Source: Acidaminobacter sp. JC074 (GTDB taxonomy: Bacteria; Bacillota; Clostridia; Peptostreptococcales; Acidaminobacteraceae). Taken from it: DNA of 64,000 nucleotides. Location: positions 186,034 to 250,033 of the forward strand of contig NZ_VANV01000009.1 in the NCBI RefSeq assembly GCF_022496765.1. The letters run 5' to 3'. Within the stretch, counting starts at the first letter, position 1. Each line of letters begins with the position of its first letter. The translations under genes were made by a program, and so were the position numbers. The notes beneath the pieces are model-generated. The model saw nothing but the letters and a program-made list of their open reading frames with translations. It ran no database searches and was not told where the DNA came from. Below are positions 50,685-58,984 of this stretch, in pieces.

Positions 50685-52773
50685 ATTTACTGTTTATTGC
50701 TCTGCCTGAGTTAAGTATTGCAATAAAAGCAACACCTACATCGCCAAAGATAGCAGCCCATAACTCTGCTAGTCCCATTGAGCCTAATATCATTATAACA
50801 ATTTTTATGCCCAGTGCAAAGACTATATTCTGCGTAATAATCTTTGAGGTATATCGCGAAACTCTAATTGAATCGGCTACAGCTGTTACCTCGTCTGTCA
50901 TTAAAACAATATCTGAAGATTCTACAGCCACATCACTGCCAAGAGAACCCATGGCAATACCAGCATCCGCTCTAGTTAAGACAGGTGCATCATTGATACC
51001 GTCTCCAACAAAGACAACATCTTTTTCCTCTTGAAGTATTTTTTCTAAGATCGTCAGTTTGTCACCAGGAAGCAACTCGGCATGAACTTCATCAATCGAC
51101 AACCTTTCAGCTATTTTACCAGCGATAGGCTTTCTATCACCTGTCAGCATAACAAATCTTTCTACACCTAGTTCTTTAAGTTCTTTTAAGCCTTCTATTG
51201 TATGATCTTTTATCTCATCATTGATATGAATGATACCTTTTAGGTCACCATCTACTGCCAGGTACAGTGTTGTACCGAGTGATTCATGTTCTGGCACAGG
51301 AATACCTTTTAGCTCAAGTAGTGCATCATTACCAATTAGTACCTTACTTTGATTGACCATAGCCTGAAGACCTTTACCAGGCACTTCTTCCACATGCGTT
51401 ACTTCATCTATATCTAAATCCTTGCTATAGTATTTAACAATAGCTTTTGCAATTGGGTGATTAGAATAAGCTTCTATGTGTGCTGCATACTCGATGATTT
51501 TATCTTTGTCAAAGTCTGATAATACGTCCACAGCATCCACTGTAAAGTTACCCTTTGTTAAGGTACCTGTCTTATCAAATACAATGATTTTGGTTCTTTT
51601 CATAACTTCTAAGAATTGGCCACCTTTCACAAGTATACCCTTTCTAGCAGCACCACCAATACCACCAAAGTAACCAAGTGGTACAGAAATTACTAATGCA
51701 CATGGACATGATACAACTAAGAAGATTGCGCCTCTGTAAACCCAAGTTGAAAAGTCTTGTCCAAAGAAGAGTGGTGGAATAACAGACAGAAGTACTGCAC
51801 CAACAACCACAATTGGGGTGTATATTTTTGCAAACTTTGTAATGAATTTTTCAGTTGTTGCTTTATTTTCATTGGCCTTTTGTACCATAGATAAAATCTT
51901 AGATACTGCTGATTCACTAAAAGGTCTTAATACTCTTACTTCTATAACACCATTCATATTGATGGTACCAGAATAAACTTCAGATTCTACTTCTACATTA
52001 ACAGGTAAAGATTCCCCCGTTAACATGGCTGTATCTAGTGATGAAGTACCTTTAACGACTATACCATCAAGAGGTACTTTTTCACCAGGTTTTACAACAA
52101 TGATCTCATCTACAGCTACGTCGTTTGGTTGAACTTGAATGATCTCACCATTTCTTTTAACATTTGCAAAATCAGGTCTTAAATCGAGCAATGAAGAAAT
52201 CGAACGTTTTGACCGATTGATGGCATACTCCTCTGTAATCTGACCTACAGCATAGAACAACATAACTGCCACACCTTCAGCATACTCACCAATTAAAAAT
52301 GCTACGATGGATGCAATGGCCATCAAGAAGTTCTCATCTAACATTTTACCTTTAAATACACTAGTAACTGCTGACTTTAAAACACCCGTTGACACCAGTA
52401 GATAGGCTGCAATGAACAAGCCTAAATCCACAGTTTCAGAAAAAGGCGTAAATATCGCCGTAAAGAATAATACAAAAGAAAGTATCAACTTACCATTTTC
52501 TTTAATCACCTTTAACCATTTAGGTTGATTTTCTTTAGCTTGACTGCCAGTCGAGCTATCATCATCGCAAGAACCTCAGCCACAGCCGATATCGTCTAAT
52601 GGGTTATCATGATTACTTGTTACAAAATCCATTGTAATCTCATGACTGTGATCGTGACCGTGGTCATGCTTATGATCATGTTTGTGGTCATCTTCACAAG
52701 AACCGCATCCACAACCAATATCATCAAGGACATCTAATACTTTTTCTTCTTTTAATTTTGCTTTTTCTACCAT
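50683..52773 (-). CDS. Metal-transporting P-type ATPase, probable selenoprotein (in-frame UGA)
   Basis: A 696-residue frame when the UGA at 52576-52578 (residue 66) is read through. The N-terminus holds LDDIGCGCGSCEDD, then a His-rich run (DHKHDHGHDHSH), then LDDIGCG-UGA-GSCDDD, so the UGA replaces the Cys of the repeated motif. The core is a P1B ATPase: SCPCALV metal site, MLTGESLPV, DKTGTLT with the phosphorylated Asp, GDGINDAPVL. This exports Zn, Cd or similar soft metals. A hairpin resembling a bacterial SECIS follows the UGA (52536-52558). Without read-through, translation gives a 65-residue peptide, and the ATPase would have to restart at GTG 52509, which has no ribosome site that I see. 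ArsR lies immediately upstream. Sec is the best explanation but a plain nonsense mutation is possible. Confidence 0.75.
52536..52558 (-). promoter_or_regulatory. SECIS-like hairpin downstream of the UGA
   Basis: On the minus strand TAGCT-C-GACT pairs with AGTC-A-AGCTA around a GGC loop: 4 bp upper stem, one C-A mismatch, 5 bp lower stem. The first loop G lies 27 bases after the UGA, inside the 16-37 range used for bacterial SECIS prediction, and a G in the first two loop positions matches the SelB-binding rule. It sits in the region between the motif repeat and the membrane domain, where coding constraint is weak. Confidence 0.55.
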
Positions 52774-52775
52774 GA

Positions 52776-53123
52776 TTAATTCCTTTCAAATAAATGATCT
52801 AATCCCATTTCATATATTAATTTAATGTGATTATCATCTAACTGATAAAAAACTTGTTTACCTTCTTTTCTAGCCTTTACAATCCTTTGATTCTTAAGTA
52901 TTCTTAACTGGTGAGATATTGAAGACTGACTCATTTCAAGGATGTCAACAATACCACTCACACACATTTCACCTTCAAATAAGACACAAATGATCTTAAT
53001 GCGCGTAGAATCACCAAATATTTTAAAGAACTCAGATAAGTCTGTTAGGGTATCTTCGTCCGGCATATGTTTTCTTATAACTTGAACTTTTTCTTCATCG
53101 CAATGTGTACAACAATTATTCAT
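52776..53123 (-). CDS. ArsR/SmtB-family metal-responsive repressor
   Basis: A 115-residue winged-helix repressor. After an N-terminal NNCCTHC segment it has the ArsR fold: IFGDSTRIKIICVLF, recognition helix MSQSSISHQLRILKN, and wing KARKEGKQVFYQL. The ELCVCD metal box of ArsR/CadC is altered to EMCVSGI, keeping one Cys; the N-terminal Cys residues and this Cys could form a CadC-type site for Cd, Pb or Zn. It represses the operon that includes the P-type ATPase. It ends 2 bases before that gene, whose ribosome site lies within its last codons. Confidence 0.88.
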   Translation of the reverse strand: MNNCCTHCDEEKVQVIRKHMPDEDTLTDLSEFFKIFGDSTRIKIICVLFEGEMCVSGIVDILEMSQSSISHQLRILKNQRIVKARKEGKQVFYQLDDNHIKLIYEMGLDHLFERN

Positions 53124-53147
53124 AATTTTTCTCCTTTATATTTACAC

Positions 53148-53203
53148 ATGAACAATCGTTCATATGTTCATCTATATAATAACATACTGTGAATCAAAGT
53201 CAA
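53148..53203 (-). promoter_or_regulatory. Promoter and ArsR operator of the metal efflux operon
   Basis: On the minus strand TTGACT (53198-53203) and TATTAT (53176-53181) are 16 bases apart. ATGAAC-GATT-GTTCAT (53148-53163) lies just downstream of the start, with one more flanking dyad pair on each side (ACA/TGT, spaced by one base). This form matches SmtB/ArsR operators. Confidence 0.7.
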
Positions 53204-53221
53204 TAGGAATCTGCATAAAAA

Positions 53222-53250
53222 AAGTAGACATTAAACTTTATTGTCTACTT
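53222..53250 (-). terminator. Intrinsic terminator of the HExxH gene
   Basis: AAGTAGACA and TGTCTACTT pair (9 bp) with an 11-base loop on the minus strand, followed by TTTTT. It overlaps the stop codon at 53231. Confidence 0.8.
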
Positions 53251-53746
53251 TCAATCCTTTCACCAACTCATCTGAAAGGCCATATTCTTTTTTATTTCTT
53301 GTGACAGTCTTTGTCACACCACCTGCAATATAGGCAACACCACATTCAGGACATATGGCAGAATGTAGTTGAACACTTTGTGATACCACTTCCCTACCGG
53401 ATTTATCAGCATCCGCTTGTTCATTAGAGACGTGTTCAAGCTCATGTGCCATAACCAAACTTGCAGATTCCTCAGGATCTATTTGCGTCGGTGTTTTAAA
53501 AGAGACACCTGGATCATCAGAACCATCTACATAAGTCCTATTGGCACATGTTTGACACTCAATAATACCCAATTGCTTCAACTTCTTATCACTATAGACA
53601 TTCTTAAGTGATTCCAAATTCTTTTTTGGATCCAAGCCAAGCTTATCAATAACCTTCGGATCAGTTCTTCTTACAGGACTGATACCTTCTGCTGGTTCCG
53701 TCTTCGGCATTTGAATCTGGTATGGGGAATAAGTATCTATTTTCAT
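53231..53746 (-). CDS. Putative HExxH zinc protein with paired CxxC
   Basis: A 171-residue soluble protein. It contains VMAHELEHVSNEQADA, an H-E-x-x-H zinc-protease motif with a following acidic region, plus two CxxC pairs, CQTC near 65 and CPEC near 141, that may bind a second metal or form a zinc ribbon. There is no signal peptide. The first 40 residues are Pro-rich (PYQIQMPKTEPAEGISPVRR). Some uncharacterised phage- and spore-linked SprA-type proteins share such a compact HExxH domain, but I cannot assign a family with confidence. The gene is monocistronic with its own terminator. Enzyme activity is not established. Confidence 0.5.
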   Translation of the reverse strand: MKIDTYSPYQIQMPKTEPAEGISPVRRTDPKVIDKLGLDPKKNLESLKNVYSDKKLKQLGIIECQTCANRTYVDGSDDPGVSFKTPTQIDPEESASLVMAHELEHVSNEQADADKSGREVVSQSVQLHSAICPECGVAYIAGGVTKTVTRNKKEYGLSDELVKGLKVDNKV

Positions 53747-53785
53747 ACAATCACCTACTTATTATTATACCCATTTTTGAGGACT

Positions 53786-54412
53786 TTAAGCAAATCCAAG
53801 GACATGAATCCCTATTAGAACAATGGCGATGTCAGCAGAAATATGAATCATATAAGATGCAAGTATGGAGTCTGTTTCTTCAACAAAGTAATTGAATATA
53901 AGACCACCTACAAAAAGGCCAAATAGTATAAGCAGGGTTATAGGTAATGAAAACCATGTTAAAAAAATAGCTACATGATAAATAGAAAAAGCTAAGGCTG
54001 AAAGGACATAGGCAAACTTTCTACTGTACTTCAGCATACCCTTGAAAATAAAGCCGCGAAAAAAGATCTCCTCTGCAAAGGCGTTGATAAAAACAGTATA
54101 TAAAGCAGCCAAAATAAAGAGCGACTTATCTATTTGCATTCGATGACTCATGTCGTATCGGATGGCTTCTATGTCTATAAAGCCCCTGAATATAAAAAAA
54201 GCTACAATAATGACTGTAAAAACAAATAAAGAGGCAATGCCAGTTTTTTTATAACTAGACCTAAAATTAATCTTCTTCATAGAATACAGTGGATAGACAA
54301 CAAATAAAGGCAGCTTAACGAGTGTTTTAACCACATAGGGTAACATGACCACCTGTTCTACAAAATACAGTATGATTATAGTGGTTAGTGTATATAAGAG
54401 TATTTTCTTCAT
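53786..54412 (-). CDS. CPBP-family intramembrane metalloprotease
   Basis: A 208-residue membrane protein with about six helices. It has the Abi/CPBP (type II CAAX protease) motifs: AFAEEIFFRGFIF with the Glu-Glu-x3-Arg active site, then FSIYHVAIF with the His, and YMIHISADIAIV with a second His-x3-Asp. Bacterial members process or protect against peptides and anchor proteins; the substrate here is unknown. The gene stands alone between the HExxH gene and a small unknown gene. Confidence 0.85.
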   Translation of the reverse strand: MKKILLYTLTTIIILYFVEQVVMLPYVVKTLVKLPLFVVYPLYSMKKINFRSSYKKTGIASLFVFTVIIVAFFIFRGFIDIEAIRYDMSHRMQIDKSLFILAALYTVFINAFAEEIFFRGFIFKGMLKYSRKFAYVLSALAFSIYHVAIFLTWFSLPITLLILFGLFVGGLIFNYFVEETDSILASYMIHISADIAIVLIGIHVLGFA

Positions 54413-54484
54413 TTCTTCCTCCCACTTAACAATAACAAGAAAATCTTAAAATAATCTTACAAAAGTCCAAGTTAAAAATGAAAA

Positions 54485-54505
54485 AATCCCTGCTAAGCAG
54501 AGATT
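54485..54505 (-). terminator. Intrinsic terminator
   Basis: AATCTCTGC-TTA-GCAGGGATT on the minus strand with one G-U pair, followed by TTTTTTC. It overlaps the end of the 54493 gene. Confidence 0.85.
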
Positions 54506-54999
54506 GATAACTCATTAAAATATGACATGGCCTCTTCATAAGAGATATTTAATGGTTCAGCCAGTTGAATGTATTTTGCAAATACATAGATATACTTGTT
54601 CAAAGCATCTACATATCTGTCATTTTCTAAATGTCCTTTTAAACTAGAAACACCTTCATATAATTCAGAAAATAGTGAGATCAAGTCATCTGTTTGAGAA
54701 ATATTTTCAAAGGCATAATCATCAATCATATTTAACTGATACTTGTTTCCTATTGATAAAAGATACTTCAAACCTTCTAAATATCTGAACAAAACTTTTT
54801 TTCTTGGCAGCTCATTGATATTTTTTCTATACTTATAACATTTTGTCAGATTTGCAAGCTCCCCTAATTTGACTTGAATGGCTAAAAATCTAACATTTAA
54901 TATATTATCCTCACCTAGAGCATTCTCTTCCATACCTGAGATCAGACTCAACTTTTCTTCTAGTGTTTGCTGAATCTTAAATAGTTCATTAATTTTCAT
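54493..54999 (-). CDS. Helical protein of unknown function
   Basis: A 168-residue soluble protein, predicted almost all alpha-helical, with several Leu-rich heptads (LFKIQQTLEEKLSL, LISLFSELYEGVSSL). It starts MKINELFKIQQTLEEKLSL and has GGAGGT just upstream. I see no catalytic motif, metal site or membrane segment. Patterns such as ALGEDNILNVRFLAIQVKLGEL and the length are reminiscent of the dUTPase/MazG-like family (dUTPase_2), which hydrolyses nucleotides using EExxE motifs, but those acidic residues are not clear here. Treat as unknown. Confidence 0.5.
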   Translation of the reverse strand: MKINELFKIQQTLEEKLSLISGMEENALGEDNILNVRFLAIQVKLGELANLTKCYKYRKNINELPRKKVLFRYLEGLKYLLSIGNKYQLNMIDDYAFENISQTDDLISLFSELYEGVSSLKGHLENDRYVDALNKYIYVFAKYIQLAEPLNISYEEAMSYFNELSISA

Positions 55000-55116
55000 A
55001 TGTTACCTCCAATAATTCCTTCGTTGTATACAATTATACAGAGATAGTTTTATAAGTCAATGACTTTTTAGTAATTAGTATTAGTACCTAGTCATATATG
55101 TAGAATATATACAAAA

Positions 55117-55135
55117 AAAGACGCTATGCGTCTTT
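55117..55135 (-). terminator. Intrinsic terminator of the GGDEF gene
   Basis: AAAGACGC-ATA-GCGTCTTT on the minus strand followed by TTTTG. It overlaps the stop codon at 55124. Confidence 0.88.
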
Positions 55136-56419
55136 CATCTTTAGCTGTCTTTTCATTTTATACATCATCATATCAGATTTTAAATAGAGCTCTTCTGCTG
55201 TAGAAGCTTCTTTTGGATACTCTGTTATACCATATGAGAAGTTAATAGGATACTTTATATCATGATTATTTCTGATAATGGTCAGTTCTCTCATAATCCT
55301 CATAAATATTTTTGAAGCGTCAATCTTTTCTATGTCTGTCAGTATCATACCAAACTCATCCCCACCTAATCTTGCAAAATAATCGGTTGTTCTAAGTGAG
55401 TCTCTGACAGTTTGAGAAAATATAGTCAGTAACTGGTCTCCAGCAGAATGACCATATTCATCATTTACTTTCTTTAAATCATTGACATCAATAATGACAT
55501 ACAAGAAAATTTCTTGTCTCTTAATAAAAGAGTCTACCAGACTATCGAAGTGTTTTCTGTTATATACACCTGTTAAATCATCATATCTTGATAAATAAAG
55601 GATTTCATCCAACAGATTTCTGTTTCTAATTGCCACTTCTAACTGAGAAGCAAATAAATCCATTATGAACTTATCTTCTTCATCAAACAAATCCTTGTTG
55701 TGGCCATCTACATTGATAACACCAATAAAGTTATCATCTACCTTAATGGGTGTAGATAAGGTTGTTTGAAAAATTTTTTTATGTTCTTTGTAAAAGCTCT
55801 CAAACTCCTCTTCAGACATTACTTCTCTGTTAAACTCAACAACATCATCGATGATAACGGAATGATCCACTTTACCGCCCGTACTTTTATACAGAAAGTC
55901 ATCTTCCTTTTTAATCCTTAAATCCTTAAAGGATTCTTCGAAACCTATAATAGAAATACACCTGAGTATGTCATCTTGATCTAAGAGTAAAATACTCCCC
56001 TTATATGTTTTACCTATGGCTTCAATGGCTTTAGAAAGAATAAAGTCATAAACACTTTGTTGGTCATTTGTTTTAAGAAAGAGATTGTTTATAGTAATTG
56101 AAAGTTCCAAAGCATGATTCATTCGCTTTAGTCTTCTATTGGCAATCTCAGAATCCTCAAATATTTTTTCAAATTTGGACATCATATTGGATTGGTCTAT
56201 ATCATAATCACCAAAGCCAAATCGATTCAAGAGGGTCTTTATTCTTTCCATGGTTCTTTTATGAAGATAAATGCGAACACAAAATGTTGCAATTATAAGC
56301 ATAAGAGCTTGTATCAAGAGGGGGTTTTTTACCCCAAATAAAATAGGAAGATAGATACATATTATTAAGAACAAAGAAATCAAACTGCTTGGTATGAGTA
56401 TCTGCTTAATAAATCTCAT
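55124..56419 (-). CDS. Diguanylate cyclase with GAF domain
   Basis: A 431-residue membrane protein. Two hydrophobic helices (8-50) are followed by a linker helix, a GAF-like domain (about 90-255; SILLLDQDDILRCI, GVINVDGHNKDLF), then GGDEF with DDLTGVYNRKHFDSL and the intact active site RLGGDEF near 350. RTTD five residues before it is the inhibitory I-site (RxxD), so c-di-GMP should limit its own synthesis. It makes c-di-GMP from two GTP. With the HD-GYP protein at 19002 it forms a synthesis and degradation pair. It is transcribed with the YvyF-like gene upstream or has its own promoter; a terminator lies between them. Confidence 0.9.
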   Translation of the reverse strand: MRFIKQILIPSSLISLFLIICIYLPILFGVKNPLLIQALMLIIATFCVRIYLHKRTMERIKTLLNRFGFGDYDIDQSNMMSKFEKIFEDSEIANRRLKRMNHALELSITINNLFLKTNDQQSVYDFILSKAIEAIGKTYKGSILLLDQDDILRCISIIGFEESFKDLRIKKEDDFLYKSTGGKVDHSVIIDDVVEFNREVMSEEEFESFYKEHKKIFQTTLSTPIKVDDNFIGVINVDGHNKDLFDEEDKFIMDLFASQLEVAIRNRNLLDEILYLSRYDDLTGVYNRKHFDSLVDSFIKRQEIFLYVIIDVNDLKKVNDEYGHSAGDQLLTIFSQTVRDSLRTTDYFARLGGDEFGMILTDIEKIDASKIFMRIMRELTIIRNNHDIKYPINFSYGITEYPKEASTAEELYLKSDMMMYKMKRQLKMKDA

Positions 56420-56445
56420 ATCACCCTCCTTTCAATCGAAAAAAA

Positions 56446-56462
56446 TAAGTACTTCGTACTTA
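56446..56462 (-). terminator. Intrinsic terminator of the YvyF-like gene
   Basis: TAAGTAC-GAA-GTACTTA on the minus strand followed by TTTTTTT. It overlaps the stop codon at 56460. Confidence 0.85.
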
Positions 56463-56891
56463 CTTTTTAGTATGCATACCAGATTTCTTCTTTTCAACAG
56501 CAGGTTCTGTCGGTTTACTAGAAGTTCTAAATCTATCCAGTTTATCCGAACAGTCCTTACACATGGTACCAATCTGAATTTTTCTACCACATGCAGAACA
56601 GTAGGTGCCTCCATCTACAGTAACAAGAGTTAATCTGCCGTCAGTGACATACTTCATAACTTCTCTGATGGTTATATCAATACCTCTAGCTTTTAACTCT
56701 TCAACCAGCTCTTTTGGTGTTATATGAGGTTGGTCATAAACTACTGCTCTTGCATTTGCAAATTTATCGTGCTCTATATCTCCAGTTAGCATCGCTTTTT
56801 TCTTTTTAGGTTCAGCGCAATTTGTACATAAGGTTTCATTACCTTCAGCTCCAAAGAATACACCGCACTTTTCACATTTCTTTAATGCCAT
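56460..56891 (-). CDS. Flagellar protein YvyF-like (zinc ribbon)
   Basis: A 143-residue protein. It starts ALKKCEKCGVFFGAEGNETLCTNCA, an N-terminal four-Cys zinc ribbon typical of the YvyF/TIGR03826 family encoded next to flagellar genes. A winged-helix-like middle (HITPKELVEELKARGIDITIREVMKYVTDG) and a second zinc ribbon (CSACGRKIQIGTMCKDC) follow. The basic C-terminus is disordered. In Bacillus relatives it sits beside flgM and comF genes; here it stands alone, so the flagellar cluster is elsewhere. Its exact role is not known, and it supports motility of the organism. Confidence 0.78.
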   Translation of the reverse strand: MALKKCEKCGVFFGAEGNETLCTNCAEPKKKKAMLTGDIEHDKFANARAVVYDQPHITPKELVEELKARGIDITIREVMKYVTDGRLTLVTVDGGTYCSACGRKIQIGTMCKDCSDKLDRFRTSSKPTEPAVEKKKSGMHTKK

Positions 56892-56953
56892 TTTTTTCCT
56901 CCATTATTTTATCTCTTACTGTATTATACCACATCATTACATAAGGATTCAAT

Positions 56954-57742
56954 TTACAAATGCCTTAAGAAAGACTGTGGATGATTAAGAAAATCTCTAG
57001 TTAAATTGACATGTTCTATATCATTGTACTCAATTTTTTCAATTCTGTCTTCAAAATTGTATATATTCGCTTGATCATAAGCCATTAAAATTGGCGAATG
57101 GGTAATAATGATAAACTGACAGTCTTTATCAACCATTTCCTTTATCAACGAAATCAAACTCAGTTGTCTCATTGGAGACAAAGAAAGCTCCGGCTCATCT
57201 AAGATGTATAAGCCACCAGGCACCAACCTTGATTTAAAGAGTTCCAAATACCCTTCACCATGAGACATTTTATCTAACCCTTGGCCATAGCGATTTGTCA
57301 AGGCACTTAAAGTCTTTTGATAAGGACCTTCAGCCAACTCAAGGGCATACTTTGATCGGTCTTTAAAAGCCTCTCTTAACTGACTTAGCTCCTCATGTGT
57401 CTCTTCTCTCATGGCTTCAATGTTGTCTACAAACCTTATAAAGCTTTGTGACTTTAAATAGAAACCTCTACTGGTTTTCTGTTGCCAAACAGCTTTAAAA
57501 GACTTAGACAGTTTTTTAGGGCCATCGAGACGCCTATACTTTTCTGGGATTAAGTCCACTGTATGGGTCAGCAGCATAAGACTTTCTAAAAAAGTGGTTT
57601 TTCCACAACCATTTTCACCAATGAAAATAGTCACTTCAGAATCAAAGGATATTTCACTCAATTGATTAATTGCATGAACATTGAATGGATAAGCCCCAAG
57701 CGCATCTTCCTTTAGTCGTTTAAGTGTTTTAAGATAGATCAT
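56954..57742 (-). CDS. ABC-type ATPase (RecF/AAA_23-like)
   Basis: A 262-residue soluble ATPase. Walker A IFIGENGCGKTTFLE near 40, signature SHGEGYLELF near 158, Walker B plus Glu in LYILDEPELSLSPM near 180, and switch histidine in IIITHSPILM near 213. This is the RecF/SMC-like SbcC-type class, not a transporter: no membrane partner adjoins. The size (262) matches stand-alone ATPases such as the AAA_21 family found in some anti-phage and toxin modules, but most are uncharacterised. It follows the 202-residue unknown gene with no gap, so they probably act together. Confidence 0.8.
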   Translation of the reverse strand: MIYLKTLKRLKEDALGAYPFNVHAINQLSEISFDSEVTIFIGENGCGKTTFLESLMLLTHTVDLIPEKYRRLDGPKKLSKSFKAVWQQKTSRGFYLKSQSFIRFVDNIEAMREETHEELSQLREAFKDRSKYALELAEGPYQKTLSALTNRYGQGLDKMSHGEGYLELFKSRLVPGGLYILDEPELSLSPMRQLSLISLIKEMVDKDCQFIIITHSPILMAYDQANIYNFEDRIEKIEYNDIEHVNLTRDFLNHPQSFLRHL

Positions 57743-58351
57743 TTATTTACCTATGGTCATCATTAAAAAACCAGAAAAAGCCGGATTATTAGGTTTCACA
57801 CCAGGTGAAGCCTGTGATTTAATATCATTAATAAAAGCTCTATATGTCTTATAAAAGTCGTAGTTGGGTTTACTTGTATATTTAAAATCTGCTTCAAAAT
57901 ACCCCAGTATCATTTTGACTGTTGTCGGTTTAATAAAAATATCGCCATCAAGGTTTAGATAGGCCTTTAACACTGTCAAAATAGGCCATTTAGCAACTTT
58001 GTAAGGCTGCATAACAAATACCATTTCATTAAAGCCCAATTCCTCATCACCATGAATATACTCAAACAGAGCTTTCTCTAAACGGACTTTTTCATCTTGT
58101 GTAATAGATCCTACAAAATTTTTAAAAGCAGGTTTTTCGAACCTAGAAACAAGTGTTGAAGCATTGATTATTTTTGTGAAGTTAGCTAGGATGTCTTGGT
58201 TTTCAAAAGCTTCCTTTGTAAACATGACCTGAGACATCTTAGACAACTTATCAAGCTTATGTTTTTTCTCAATCGATTTCATTTCTTCATCGTCAAAGCC
58301 ATCAGGATACATATCAAAAAATATCTCTTCAAGTGCTTTCATTTTACTCAT
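57743..58351 (-). CDS. Conserved-looking protein of unknown function, paired with ATPase
   Basis: A 202-residue soluble protein, mostly helical. It has no signal peptide, membrane helix or known motif. Sequence features are an acidic start (FFDMYPDGFDDEEM), a basic helix (EKKHKLDKLSKM) and aromatic segments (KAYLNLDGDIFIKPTTVKMI, FYKTYRAFINDI). It lies between nitroreductase (8-base overlap) and the ATPase (directly adjoining), so it is part of a three-gene operon. I do not recognise the family. Confidence 0.55.
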   Translation of the reverse strand: MSKMKALEEIFFDMYPDGFDDEEMKSIEKKHKLDKLSKMSQVMFTKEAFENQDILANFTKIINASTLVSRFEKPAFKNFVGSITQDEKVRLEKALFEYIHGDEELGFNEMVFVMQPYKVAKWPILTVLKAYLNLDGDIFIKPTTVKMILGYFEADFKYTSKPNYDFYKTYRAFINDIKSQASPGVKPNNPAFSGFLMMTIGK

Positions 58352-58862
58352 ATTTTCCTCCTACCTGATTGTAGTGAACCTTTGAATAGTCATGTACTTT
58401 TTCTCTTGTCGGCTCTTCGTCTGGATAACCGATAGTCAAGAAACCAACCATTCTATAGTGGTCTGGAATATTCAAATATTCTCTGACAAAAGTCTCTGAA
58501 TCCATATTTTCTGACTCACGATTTCGAAGTTGAATCCAACAAGATCCTAGTCCCAGTTCATGAGCCTTTAAATGACCAACCATCAAAGTAATAGCCCCAT
58601 CTTCAATCCAAGTGTCCGACTCATCATGAAGGCTTAAAACTAAAATAACATTCGATGTTTGCTTAACAAATCCAGCACCTGCCTTTTTACTTTCAGACAG
58701 ACCATGAATCACTTCAGGATCATCCAAAACTAAAAACTCCCAAGGTTTTTTATTCTTACCTGAAGGTGATAATAACATATCATCAATAATATCCTTGATT
58801 AATGACTTCTCCACCGGTTCAGGCTTATATTTTCTAATACTGTAACGCGTTTCCATTTTCAT
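58344..58862 (-). CDS. Nitroreductase-family flavoprotein
   Basis: A 172-residue FMN-dependent oxidoreductase of the nitroreductase family. Motifs: TRYSIRKYKPEPV at the FMN phosphate, LLSPSGKNKKPWEFLVLDD, and GHLKAHELGLGSCWIQLRNRE with a hydrophobic dimer helix, then MVGFLTIGYPDEE at the C-terminus. Length matches the short subgroup. ATG 58862 has GGAGG ten bases upstream; upstream residues in the same frame belong to non-coding DNA. It is the first gene of the operon with the unknown and ATPase genes. The electron acceptor is unknown. Confidence 0.88.
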   Translation of the reverse strand: MKMETRYSIRKYKPEPVEKSLIKDIIDDMLLSPSGKNKKPWEFLVLDDPEVIHGLSESKKAGAGFVKQTSNVILVLSLHDESDTWIEDGAITLMVGHLKAHELGLGSCWIQLRNRESENMDSETFVREYLNIPDHYRMVGFLTIGYPDEEPTREKVHDYSKVHYNQVGGKYE

Positions 58863-58908
58863 ATTCTTACCTCCACTTATCATCCATAGTTTATCATAAA
58901 ATAGGTCT

Positions 58909-58929
58909 TTGACAAAAGCCATGTGGCTT
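58909..58929. promoter_or_regulatory. Divergent control region with a palindrome
   Basis: The gap 58863-58984 separates the nitroreductase (minus) and chemoreceptor (plus) genes. A plus-strand TTGACA (58909-58914) overlaps a perfect palindrome, AAGCCA-TG-TGGCTT (58916-58929), which could be a repressor site shared by both genes. A weak minus-strand -10 (TATGAT) lies near 58890. The matching plus-strand -10 is not convincing. Confidence 0.4.
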
Positions 58930-58984
58930 AAATTTATGATTGTAAATGGATGTACAGGGTAAAAAGCGACTAAGGAGGTATTAT

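Noticed and set aside
52576..52773. A stand-alone 65-residue His/Cys-rich metal chaperone gene.
   Set aside because: The frame continues after UGA with the repeated Cys motif into the ATPase, which has no good separate start; read-through explains it better, though not proven.
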